Of a stretch of 64,000 nucleotides of DNA, positions 45,628 to 57,736 are shown piece after piece. The DNA lies in assembly GCF_026210795.1 (NCBI RefSeq), contig NC_089437.1, positions 806,001 through 870,000 of the forward strand, read 5' to 3'. Within the stretch, counting starts at the first letter, position 1; every line of letters begins with the position of its first letter. Source of the stretch: Rhizophagus irregularis. Its lineage: Eukaryota > Glomeromycota > Glomeromycetes > Glomerales > Glomeraceae. The translations under genes and the position numbers were made by a program. The notes under the pieces were generated by a model. The model made no database searches, was not told where the DNA came from, and was given only the letters and a program-made list of their open reading frames with translations.

Positions 45628-46615
45628 ATGGTTATGTCACGATTTCTTAAAAGCAAATCCTAGAATAGAGTAAAAGAAAATGTGATAAATGTGATTTAAT
45701 TTTTTTGTATTAATGATCCGATTTATTAACGAATTTTGTAATCTGTCATATCTTGTTATTTATCTTTAATATTTTAATATTTTTCAACCAATAAATGATA
45801 ACCATAATTTATTTATTTGTCAATATCTGATTTATCATTTTTATAATTTTTCTTATATCGAATTAATTTTCCATATAAACTCTTTAAATCATTTTTTGAT
45901 ATTTTCTTGTTCTTTGCACATATTTTATATAATATATACAATATGTATATATATATCATATTTTAGTACATTTTAAAAATTAATAAAATGGTAAAATAGG
46001 AGGAAAATGGAGACATTTAACAATGAAAAAAATGCAAAAATATCGTGTATATACCTCACATAAAAATGTTTTGTAAACGCAGTAATTATAATTTGATGGA
46101 ATCAAGCCAAAAAATGTTCAAATATTCTAATATAAAATTCTCTTTAAATTTCATACTCTTCAATTTTAAATATTTGAATAATACTTTATATTGAAAATTA
46201 GAATTTCATATATCTCATCTTTCAAAAATTTTTCATAGGTAAACCTTAAAGAATTTCTTCAAATAAAAGACTCAAAGTTAATAAAATGTCGAGTTATAAG
46301 ATCTTTTTTTTAAAAATTTTCAAAAAAATTGAAACTGGTAACAAAATTCGTAGTGCTGAAATTAAAGTTTATGTAACACAGAGCAAGTTAATACAAGGGA
46401 TTATAATAAAGTTCATAATATTTTAATTTATAAAATGTAATATTTTATTCAAGTATAAATATTCAAGATTACAAAAGTTGCTGAAAATAACTGAAATCTG
46501 TTGATGTACTTACTTTTATACTAATATATTTAGGAAATACAGCATATAATAATGAAAATTAAATTTATTTATTTGATTTTATAGTATTTGTTTATTAACC
46601 ATTCATAAAATTATA
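45628..46615. other. Intergenic, no gene supported
   Basis: AT-rich DNA downstream of the kinase array gene. I see no gene. Confidence 0.5.
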
Positions 46616-46912
46616 AAATTTGTTTAATTACAAACTGATTTTTATTATATAAAATGTTTTACATATTACTCTATAATCAGTGTTAAACAAAAACTAGTAA
46701 ATATAAAATTGCTATTTAATGATAAAATAATTTATGAAAAAAAAGTAAATTTTCTAAAAAGTAAAATTTTGTTTAATTACAAACTGATTTGTATTATGTA
46801 AAAAAGTTTTACAAATTACTCTATAATCAGTGTTAAACAAAAACTAGTAAATATAAAACTACTATCTAATGATAAATAATTTTATGTAGTATAATAAATT
46901 TTCCGAAAAGTA
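46616..46912. repeat. Tandem duplication, about 148-bp unit x2
   Basis: Both units begin GTTTAATTACAAACTGATTT and share ATTACTCTATAATCAGTGTT and AACAAAAACTAGTAAATATA. They lie about 200-500 bp downstream of the kinase array stop codon. Confidence 0.85.
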
Positions 46913-47124
46913 AATATTAACTGAAAGGATATGCCACAAATTTAGTCAAATAATTTCTGCTATTCATATTTATGTTATTTATTTGAAGTTTAATACATTC
47001 TTTTACTTAAATTTTAAACCATCATTTTTTTTACAAAGAATGGTATAACTTATAAGCTATAAAAGTAAAATGAGAATAAAAGATGAGTAAAATATAAAAA
47101 CAGGAGAATTAAAAAAAATGCAAC

Positions 47125-50100
47125 TTACTTTGTAAAATCAGTAATTTCTACTGTATTATTATTAATATTATCATTATATTTTGGAAGATTTTTTGTAAAA
47201 GGATTAAGTAATCGAGATGTATAAATAGCTTGTGCATGAGTAGTTAATTGATTATTTTTTATTAACTCAAACATTTCATTTCTATATTCTCTTGTCTCGT
47301 CAAATTGAGAACTTCTAAATGATCTAATCAATTTCTTTATTTCAACTGAATTTGGTCTATTATCTGGATTTGAATCCCAACATTTTTTCATTAGGTTAGT
47401 ATAACATTTTGGTGCAATTTGATCATTAATTTCAGGTCTAATTCCATTGCATATATTTAATGCTAGAACCTCATCATGAGCACAATTAGAAAAAGGTTGT
47501 TTTCCAGTTGCTATGACATACATAATCATACCAAAGCTGTATATATCTGCTGCTGGAGTATAAGGATTTCCTTTTAACACTTCAGGAGCTACATAAGGCA
47601 TAACTCCATAAATATTTGTTTCATTAATATCATTAACTTTTTTACATAATCCCATATCAGAAATACATGCCATATAATCACCATATTTTTTCAATTTTGT
47701 AAATAATATATTCCCAGTATGAAAATCACGGTGAACCATTTGTTTTTGATGAATTTTATTAAGACCTTCAATAATATTAGTTAATATTTCTAATCTATTA
47801 GACCAATTAAAATCTTTACAATATAGCTTTAAATAACTATTGAAATTTCCACCTTCTGCATATTCAAGAACCATGATATATTCTTTTGTATTTGGATTTT
47901 GGGATATTCCATATATTTTAAGAATATTATCTATTTTTTGATTTGTATATGCTTTAACCTATTGAATAATAATAAATGTGTAAATATTATTATTTTTGCT
48001 AAAGATATTTAAATTATAAAGAAATTTCATACCTCATTTATAAACTCATCAAGGTTATCTTGCGAATTACTTAAACATTTTAAAGCAACTCTTGTATCTA
48101 ATTTTCTTTCCCATGTCTTAGATTCATAAGAAATTAAGGCATCTTTCCATATTGCTGAATATACTGTAGAGAAACCACCTTTACCTATTTCTCTGATATT
48201 ATTAAACTGGTCATATGGTATCCAATTAAACATTATGTCAGATATACAAGAATTATGATCAATATTTAATTTAATTTCTTGAATTAAATCATTAATTTTT
48301 TTAAAATCTGGATTTGTCTGACATGATATACAGCTTTTGTTTTTTCTTTCGAATTGATTATTGTATTTTTTACCACAATTTTCACAGTAATATTCAATTT
48401 TACAAACTAACATATAATCTTTTGTATTTGGATTTTGAGTTACTCCATGATTTTCCTCAACTGAATATATGACCTGTTAAATGTAAATTATTATATTATT
48501 AATAATTAATAATTAAGTTGGATGATTTATTAGAAAAATATCATACCTCATTTAAAAATAAGTGATTAACATTTTGTGGATTACATAGATATTTTAAAAT
48601 GACTTTTTTATTCAGTTCCCTTTTATAAATCTTCTCAAATATACTATAATATAATGGTCCATCCTTCCATATTGCTTTAGCAAAGACATCATTTCCTATT
48701 TCTTTAATTTCAATAAACTTATTGTAAGATATCCATTCAAATATCCCACTACGACAACTATTAATTTTTAATTGCAACTTTTGAATGGAATTATCAACTT
48801 TATCATTTCCACTAGTCCAGTCTGTAAAATTATTTTTTAAATGATTTATTTCACATCGTTTACACCATTTATAATGACTATCCTCGTATTTGTTACCACA
48901 TTTTTCACAATATTTGTCAAAATATTCATCATTAAAAACTAAAAGATAAACTTCAGTATCTGGATTTTGAGATATTCCAAAGATTACTTTATTTTTTAAA
49001 TATGATTCGACCTATCAAAATATGGAAAAAAATTAATATTATATTGATATTCAAATTTAAATATATAGAAAATTTTAATACCTTATTAAAAAATTCATCA
49101 GTTATTTCTTGTGAATTATATGGATATTTTAAATAAACTTTTTTAGATGATTCTCTACTCAATTTTTTATCATATTTATTACAATATAATGGACCTTTCT
49201 CCCATATTGCTAAAGTATAATTTTCTTTAATGATGATAAACTCATTATATGAAATCCATTCAAATATCTTATCTTCATAACTATTAATTTTTAATTGCAT
49301 TTTTTGAATGAAGTTGTCAATTTTCTCATTTCCACTAGTCCAGTCTGTGAAATTATTTTTTAAATGATTTATTTCACATTGTTTACAAAATTTATAATAA
49401 CTATCCTCGTATTCGTTACCACATTTTTCACAATATTTGTCAAAATATTCATCATTAAAAACTAAAAGATAAACTTCTTTATCTGGATTTTGAGATATTC
49501 CAAAGATTACTTTATTTTTTAAATATGATTCGATCTATTAAAATATGAAAAAAATTAATATTATATTGATATTCAATATAAATATATAGAGAAGTTTAAT
49601 ACCTCATTTAAAAATTCGTCAGTAATTTCTTGTGAATTATGTAAATATTTTAAATAAATATTTTCACATGATTTTCTTACTAATTTTTTATCATCAGAAT
49701 TATAATATAATGGACCTTTCTTCCACATTGCTAAAGTATAATATTCTAACTCTTTAATGATGATAAACTCATCGTATGATATCCATTCAAATATCTTATC
49801 ATCATAACTATTAATTTTTAATTGCATTTTTTGAATTAAGTTGTCAATTTTCTCATTTCCACTAGTCAAATTAGTGAAATTATTTTTTAAATGATTTATT
49901 TGACATTGTTTACACCATTTATACTCTTCATTATAGTATCCATTGTATTTATTACCACATTTTTCACAATAATTGTCAAGATATTTATTATTAAAAACTA
50001 AAAGATAAACTTCTTTATCTGGATTTTGAGATATTCCAAAGATTTCTTTATTTTTTAAATATGATTCGACCTATCAAAATATGGAAAAAATCAATATTAT

Positions 50101-51469
50101 ATTGATATTCAAATTTAAATATATAGAAAATTTTAATACCTCATTTAAAAATTCATCAGTTATTTCTTGTAAATTATATAGATATTTTAAATAAACTTTT
50201 TTACATGATTTTCTTACTAATTTTTCATCATCAGTATTATAATATAATGGACCTTTCTCCCACATTGCTAAAGTATAATTTTCTAACTCTTTAATGATGA
50301 CAATTTCATTGTATGGTATCCATTCAAATATCTTATCTTCATAACTATTAATTTTTAATTGCATTTTTTGAATTAAGTTGTCAATTTTCTCATTTCCACT
50401 AGTCCAGTTAGTGAAATTATTTTTTAAATGATTTATTTCACATTGTTTACAAAATTTATAATAAATACTCGTGTATTCGTTACCACATTTTTCACAATAA
50501 TTGTCAAAATATTCATCATTAAAAACTAAAAGATAAACTTCTTTATCTGGATTTTGAGATATTCCAAAGATTACTTTATTTTCTAAATATAATTCGACCT
50601 ATAAAAATATGAAAAAAAATTAATATTATATTGATATTTAAATTTAAATATATAGAAAATTTTAATACCTCATTAAAAAATTCATCAGTTATTTCTTGTG
50701 AATTATATAGATATTTTAAATAAACTTTTTTACATGATTTTCTTACTAATTTTTCATCATCAGTATTATAATATAATGGACCTTTCTCCCACATTGCTAA
50801 AGTATAATTTTCTAACTCTTTAATGATGACAATTTCATTGTATGGTATCCATTCAAATATCTTATCTTCATAACTATTAATTTTTAATTGCATTTTTTGA
50901 ATGAAGTTGTCAATTTTCTCATTTCCACTAGTCCAGTTAGTGAAATTATTTTTTAAATGATTTATTTCACATTGTTTACAACATTTACGATAATAATATT
51001 CGTTACCACATTTTTCACAATATTCGTCAAAATATTTATCATTAAAAACTAAAATATAAACTTTTGTAACTGGATTTTGAGATATTCCATAACATTTATC
51101 TATCTTATCTATCTTATTCATAAATTCGTCAGTTACATTTTGTAAGTCATATAAAAATTTTAATGTAACAAATTCACACGATGTTTTTGACCATTCATGT
51201 TGATGTTTACTATAAAATAATGGACCTTCCTTCCATAATGCTGTAGTTAAACAATTATTTCCTATTTCTTTAATATCAATAAGCTCATTATATGGTATCC
51301 ATTCAAATACTGCTTCACCATCATCTAATTTTTTTTCGACACCATCGTATTTTAATTGCTTTTCTTGAATGAAATTATCAATTGTTTCATTTCCACTGGT
51401 CCAATTTGCGAAATTTTCTTCAATAACTTTTTTCCCAGCGGTCAAATCTCTAAAATTAAAAATTTCCAT
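47125..51469 (-). CDS. Seven-N-lobe kinase: tandem degenerate kinase modules ending in a TKL-like kinase
   Basis: Seven exons: 51469-50669, 50598-50140, 50070-49603, 49534-49082, 49011-48547, 48473-48033, 47958-47125. All six introns are phase 0, 68-74 nt, GT-AG, and fall at the same codon (…DEFLNE|V). The product is 1,306 residues. Each module has a WTSGNEKIDNFIQ helix, an EWIPYNE lead-in, beta1-3 (KKVYLKYL keeps a Lys) and beta4-5 (GISQNPDKEVYLLVF). It then runs straight into a CEKCGNEY…CKQC zinc ribbon and the next module. Six modules lack a glycine loop. The last has GKGGFSTVYSAIWK, VALKCL, VHRDFHTGN, DMG for DFG and VAPEVL, and should be catalytic. The start at 51469 is the only upstream ATG in frame. 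Confidence 0.85.
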
Positions 51470-51555
51470 TAAATATTAAAATTTTAAAACGATAAAACGA
51501 TTGAACGCTAGAATAATAATTTGGTTTAAATAAAAATAGTACAATACTAAATTTG

Positions 51556-51885
51556 GTTAACAAAGAAAATATGGCGTAATGAAAACCTATAAGCCTTTTA
51601 TTATTTTTTTTTATTTAAATTACTAAATACGTCGAACCTTAATTTTTTTTTTATTAAATGGAGTAAAAAAAGTAAAAAACGTACAAAGAAAATGTGACGT
51701 AATGATGCACAACGAAAACGCATAAAACAATCATTCATCGATCATTCCAATTAACGTTAGATTATTTTTATTTTGAGTACCAAAAACGTCAAACCTTAAT
51801 TTTTTTTTTATTAAATGGTGGCGTAAAAAAAAATGTACAAAGAAAATATAACGTAATGATGCACTACGTAAACGCATAACAGATA
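51556..51885. repeat. About 155-bp repeats upstream of the kinase array gene
   Basis: The block with GTACAAAGAAAATGTGACGT, AATGATGCAC and ACGTCGAACCTTAATTTTTT occurs twice almost fully and a third time in part, between 87 and 416 nt upstream of the start codon. They may be promoter repeats or a degenerate element. Confidence 0.7.
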
Positions 51886-53368
51886 ATTTTTTATTGAACA
51901 ATCAAATGTATCAATTCACCAATTAACGATACTTACATATTTGTAATTCATCAACAATATGTTAATTTTTGAGAAATAAACTATTCCATTAGTCTTGTTA
52001 CCAATCTGATAATGAATATAACGACTAAAAATTAAATTTTTATTAATTAATTAAGAACTGAAATTTTGATAAAGCAAAATCATCGAGGGGAAAGTATAAT
52101 TATTTTCAAACGAAAAAAAAAAGAAATCGATCGCATCGGATAATTGCAATTATCAGTTATAGCCAAATTTTACTTTTTCTTAACCACGTTCTACTTTTTC
52201 TTAAAAAAGATCCAAAAAAAAGTGTTAGATTAACCCTATTTTGATAAAAATTATTTAAATTATTGATATTTATTTTACTTAATGTTAATTTTGGATAAGT
52301 ACTTTTTATATCGATCCTATTTAAAAAATAAATATTAATAAAATCGGGAATAATGAGAAAATGTTCGAATTTTCTTATGAAATTGAAGAGAGAGAAATTA
52401 TTTTCCAAATTTATTTTAATATTTACAGTTAGAATTTAAATAGAAAAAAGAAAGTGGGCATATGATATTCACTGATAATCTATTATTAGTCTGTATATTA
52501 CGAATACGATAGTGTTAAAATTTTTGAATTTTACGATGCAATTTTTGTCTAATGCTCGACTCGTTAAAATACGTTATTAACTCGTCGTACAGGAAATTGT
52601 CATATTTTTAATGAATTTATTGTATTATTTTTACTGTGTACATATCATTGTGGAAACTACGGGATTATATGACCTGTTTATCATTTACAGTATATTCAAA
52701 AAAAAAAATATCAAGCTTGAAATAAAAAAAAAATTTAATATGGGCAGTCTATTACCAATCAGTCTTTGAAACGGCTGAATTTGCATGAGCTGCTACAACT
52801 GCAGTTACACACACTAAATAGGTAGATATTATCTAAGCAGCATTACCTATATATGGCTATATAGATGCAAAACATGCAGCGTAACATAACATAATGTGAG
52901 TGATTATGACAGATTTCATATTTATTTTTATTCCAGTTTTCATATTTTCAATATTTTAAAAATTAAATTTCTTTTATTTCGGATATATTACATTATCAAA
53001 AATCATTTCTTTTATCTAGTCAAATATTAAAAATACATCCTGCTTTATTTCAATGTTAAACTATTAGTTAAAAAATTATTGATAATATCTGATTCTAAAA
53101 ATCCAAACACCGAGAGCCTAAAGAAAAATTTTAACATTTTTAACGTTGCTGACCTGAAAAACTGCGCCACAAATAGAGTCAAGGAAAAGAACCCGATATT
53201 TAAATTTTTTTTTTACCGCTGGACTGATAATTTTGAAATGCAAAAAAAAACTTAAAAACGTTTGATAATTCATATGCAAATTTACAAACGCCAAATGATA
53301 ATACATACCAATTCGATTGTGATAGCTGCGCCTAAAGGAGTGATACCAAAAATGGACTAAAGGTATTA
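51886..53368. other. Intergenic, contains a dispersed repeat
   Basis: 52130-52510 shares wording and order with 61540-61740 (AAAAGATCCAAAAAAAA, AAATTATTTAAATTATT, GAAAGTGG), so one old dispersed repeat is present in both places. The minus-strand frame at 52157-52408 lies in this repeat and is not called. Confidence 0.5.
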
Positions 53369-56300
53369 AAATATTATTGGATGGTCCTGTATCGGTCTTG
53401 GGACCGGTCTTCACGGGTCTTCGGTCCAAGATTTGAGGACCGGTCCGGACCGGGACCGATCACATGATTTTTTTGTATCCAATAAAAATGAGCCAAATTT
53501 TTGTGCTCATCTATTTCTATTTCGAATTTTTAGTTCGATTTTTTTTTAAAATGTTTTAAATTTTCTAATTTCGAATTTTTTTTTTGAAATTTTCGAAATG
53601 AATTTATTTATAATAAAGTTATATAAAGCAGACTTCGGAGATCCACAAATCGTACTTAAAAATGCTTCGTTATTACTATAATCGTAACTTCCCCTATTCC
53701 AATTTCCCATTTAAGTTCTTCGCCACTTAATACGATGCTTTTCTTATTTAAATCCCACGGTTAGTTGATTTAATATTTCATTGTTTCTTACTTAAACACA
53801 TACGCGAACTTCAACCATCAATATATGTGTAAACTACAATGAGAAAAAGTAAAGACTGTTCAGAAGACGAATATAAAGATACTACCGAACTTGAAGGTGG
53901 AGAAGAAACTATGGATGATATGACCGAGGACGAACTCATGGCTGAAGACGAAAACGAACTTGTGTCTGAAGATGGAGATGGACTCATGGCTGAAGATGAA
54001 GACGAACTCATGACTGAAGATGAAGGTGAAGACAAAGATGAATTTGTGGCTGAGGATGAAGGTGAACTCTTGGCTGAAGATGAAGATGAACTCTTGGTTG
54101 AAGACGAACACGTGGCTGATGAACCCGTAGCTGAAGACGAAGAAGAACCTAGGGCTGAAGATGATGATGGAACTAGACCTGAAGTTCCTATTCGGTGTAG
54201 TAAAAGAGGGACGCGATCTATTAAATCACGATCACGAAATAAAGGAGGTGCTTCTAAGTCATCCGTATGGGATCACTTTGATACTAAAACGGTTAAATAT
54301 CCTGGTCGTCCTGTTTGTCGAAAATGTAATACTTTATTTTTGGCTGGATCAGGAACTTCTACTTTAAGAAGACACTTGTCTTCTCACAAAATTCCAGCAC
54401 AAAAACAGCGCCAAAGAACCATGCATGATTACCGTATTGATCCTCATCCTGAAAAAGAACAGGATGAACGTGATAAATTAGTTGCTAATTGGGTTGTATG
54501 TGATATTCAACCTTTTAGCGTTGTAGATTGTGAAGAGGTGGCGACAAATGATTGCTAAATTTGATCCACGATATCGATTTCACAACCGACACACTTTGAA
54601 GGACAATATTATAGATTTATTTGAAGAAAAATTAGAAGTTGTTAAATTGGCGGTACAACGGATTCCAGGAAAGGTTGCATTGACTTCGGACATGTGGACA
54701 GCATCGAATAGCTCATCTTTCCTAAGTCTTACCATCCATTATGTAGATTCTTCTTGGAAACTAAAAAATTTCCTTCTTGACATCATACCAATTGAAGTTC
54801 GACATAGTGGATATAACATGGCGAATGCAATAATGGAGGTTCTTCGTGAATTTGGTTTAGCTGAGAAAACTTTAGCGCTAACAACCGACAATGCATCTTC
54901 AATGATTACTTGTGGCGTGTTTATAGTGGAAGAACTTGAAGAAGAATTTCAGAATCTAGATTTCGCCCATTACCGATGTGCCGCGCATATCTTGAATCTT
55001 GCAGTTAACAAAGGGTTAAATTTAATTAGTGGGTCTGTTAAGAAAGTAAGATCTCTAATGTCTTACATTAAGTCCTCTCAGCCGGTACGTGACTCGTTAA
55101 AAACATTATGTAAGGTAAAGGGAATCGAATATCTAGCACCCGAGCTGGACGTTAATACTAGGTGGAATTCCACCTTCTACATGTTGGAAAAGTGGAAAAG
55201 AATGGAGCCTGCTTTGAACTTACTTGCCGCTGATGATCCAAATGTTCGTCGGAGGTATCTTGATGATGTTGATCGTGTTAATGTTGATGTAAGTATCCTT
55301 ACAGCATATTTTTCAATAGTAATATTGCAGGAACTTACTGTATTTTGACAAAATTAGGATACTATGGTTCTTTTTAAGCCCAATCGAACATGCAACCTGC
55401 CTCCTTTCAGCATCTAGTTATCCAACACATGGTGACGTTCGGTTTGTTTTTCTCGGTATTAAGGAGCATTTATCTCGATATATTAATAATGAAAGCTTCT
55501 CGCAGTGTATTGTGGCAGATGCAATTTACCAAAAGATAAGTAACTATTGGCCAATTATGAGTGAATCTTCGCAGATTTCTTCATTATTAGATCCAAGGGT
55601 GAAATTCTCTGCATTTGAAGATGAAATTGAAAAAGTTAATGCAAAAAATTTGGTATTAAATTTAACTGAATATTCCTCCGCGTTATCACCACTAGCAGAA
55701 ACTACAACAGGAGAAACTGGAGATGATATTGTAGAGACGCGAAATTTCTTTCGAAATCTACGTAACAACACTGTTATGTTAGTAAATAACAATACATTGG
55801 CATCCAGAACACTTGATCATGAAATGGAAAGGTATTTAGCAATACCATTAGAAGACCAAGTTGATCCCCTGCTCTGGTGGCAAGTTCGACGGGAAGAATT
55901 TCCAATTCTAAGCCGAATTGCATGAGATTATTTGTGTATTCAAGCCACGAGCGTGGCTTCAGAGCAGGCTTTCTCAGTAGCAGGACTAACAATTTCGCCA
56001 TTGAGAAATAGACTGGATGCCGAAATAGCTAGAGTAACATTGTGCTTGAAAAGTTGGATTCGTGAAGCCATTTGTTAATTAGTCATTTGGTGAAATTATT
56101 GTATTGAAATTGCTACATAGTAATAAATCAAATTTTAAACTTTTAAAGGCACTGATATTTATTTTAAATGAGAATATTTTATTAAATTAATTTAGCGAAT
56201 TTTGTACATTTCACTTTTATTTTATTTATAATTACAGTAAATAGATCAAAACGAAATGGATTAATTTATAATTCACTAAAACTTAAATAAATTTTTTTAA

Positions 56301-56443
56301 CTATAAACCTAATTAAATGGGTCGTGGGACAAATTTTCTAAATATTAATCGGTCCGGTCCCGGTCCAGTCCGGTTCCGACTGAAAGACCGGGTCTTTTGG
56401 GGACTGGACCGGACCGGACCGGACTAATCCAACCCTAATGACG
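53369..56443 (+). mobile_element. BED-finger hAT transposon, about 3.1 kb
   Basis: AGGTATTA at 53361-53368 and 56444-56451 is a likely 8-bp target duplication. Subterminal GGTCC/GGACC clusters on both sides (53383-53460 and 56340-56420) are in inverted arrangement, as in many hAT elements. The extreme ends (AAATATTATTGGAT left; ATTAGGGTTGGAT right, inverted) match only partly, so the exact ends are uncertain. It encodes a broken hAT transposase. Confidence 0.7.
53839..56078 (+). pseudogene. hAT transposase, frames broken
   Basis: 53839-54558 encodes an acidic N-terminus of repeated (M/L)AEDEDEL-like units, then a BED zinc finger (SSVWDHFDTK, RPVCRKC, RRHLSSH). A frameshift near 54535 leads to 54530-55348: TSDMWTAS and LTTDNASSM supply two catalytic Asp, followed by RCAAHILNLAV. 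The frame is lost again near 55290-55330, where a GTAAGT…TTGCAG pair suggests an intron. It then continues (LLSASSYPTHGDV, SSLLDPRVKF) to a TGA at 55923-55925. The expected reading continues in frame as the dimerisation block (SVASEQAFSVAG, with the catalytic Glu) to a stop at 56076. The internal TGA is explained by one CGA-to-TGA transition. Confidence 0.85.
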
Positions 56444-56480
56444 AGGTATTACAAAAAATTCATTGTTATGACCCTTGAAG

Positions 56481-57736
56481 ATTTGCTTCCGGAGGAATCC
56501 GCCTTGGTTTATATTGGAAAAATATATCAAAACTCGCAATTAAAAAATTCATGAGGTGTGTAAACTATATATTACATATAACCTTTTTTTTTTAATATTG
56601 TTATTTAAATTCATTGTTTTTTTTCAATTCTATTAACAGCAGGAATAGTTAATTCTCTTCCAAACATAATTCAATTTTATAGAGTTACAAACTTAAAAGG
56701 TAAAAATAGAAAATAAATTGTTATATTCTAATATTTTTCTCTTTTTAGATGAAATAAATTATTTACTTGTTCTTAAATATGCAGATGGTGGAACATTAAG
56801 AAATTATTTAAGAAATAACACTATAACTTTTGAATGGAAGAACAAATTAAGATTAGCTAAAGTGCGATTGTGTGGTTACATTATAACAAGGAAATCATAC
56901 ATGGAGATCTTGTAAGTATATTCATATTATTTAATAATCCATTTATATTTACGTCACTAACACACCTTTTTTTTACAATGATATCTTAATACATAAAGAT
57001 ACAATAAAACTAGATAACAGGAACTGTTGGAGCGTCCGAAGCGTTATAATCACATGAATTGCATGCCATCATTAGTAAACAAAATCACAGCATATTTATT
57101 GCCACACGATATACTAGAAAATGATTGGTATTAACGCGTGCGGACAGACAAGAATCCAGAATAGAGTGTACCTAATCATAAGTGTCCTACGCTTACACTT
57201 CCGAAAAATTAGCAGATTTCGGACGTTCATTTCAAAAAGGATCAGTTAGTAATACTGAAGCGTGTGGGTGTAATACCTTATATGGATCCTAAATTTTTTG
57301 AAGAAAATCATTCATACGGTTTAACCGAAAATCAGATATATTTGGTTTAGAAGTATTATTTGGAATTAACAAGTCGTTTATCTCCATTTGATTTTGAAAA
57401 TAAAAATCATATTAATATCATTCAAATTAGACAAGATATTCTTTTAAAATGGTAAAAGAGAAATTCCTATTCCAAGCACAACTGATAAATTCGTTTCGCT
57501 TTATCAAAGTATGTATAAAATAATTTATTTATGCAATATAATTTTACTTATTTTAAGTACTGTAGAATGCTGGCAACACGAACCATATATTAACCAAGCA
57601 ATTGAAGAACTTGATAACATTGATTTTATTGATCCTGATATCAATAATGAACGAAAGTGAATCAACAGAAGATGAAGATTCTGACTTGCCAAGTTGTGAA
57701 GAATACGATATAAATTCCGTTATAAACGTTGGATAA
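56481..57736 (+). pseudogene. TKL-type protein kinase pseudogene
   Basis: Pieces of a multi-exon kinase in order: ASGGIRLGLYWKN with LAIKKF (glycine loop and beta3 Lys); SLPNIIQFY (beta4); YLLVLKYADGGTLRNYL (hinge); after a one-base shift, WLHYNKEIIHGDL (catalytic loop, HGD in place of HRD); ILIHKDTIKL; then about 170 bp of foreign-looking sequence; ADFGRS (DFG); PYMDPKFFEENHSYG in another frame; and ECWQHEPYINQ. It ends in an acidic tail. Intron borders persist (GTAAGT at 56911). It abuts the hAT element and is related to the relic at 26002. Confidence 0.8.

Noticed and set aside
47125-51469. Reading the kinase-like ORFs as six or seven separate small genes
   Set aside because: Each internal piece lacks a start, ends at a consensus donor and begins at a consensus acceptor, and all joins are phase 0 and in frame; a single gene explains them better.
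52157-52408. 83-residue minus-strand ORF
   Set aside because: Lies in a dispersed AT-rich repeat, contains composition-driven residues and no domain.
53811-54111. Ser-rich and Phe-rich minus-strand frames opposite the hAT N-terminus
   Set aside because: Direct consequence of the acidic GAA/GAT codon repeat on the plus strand.
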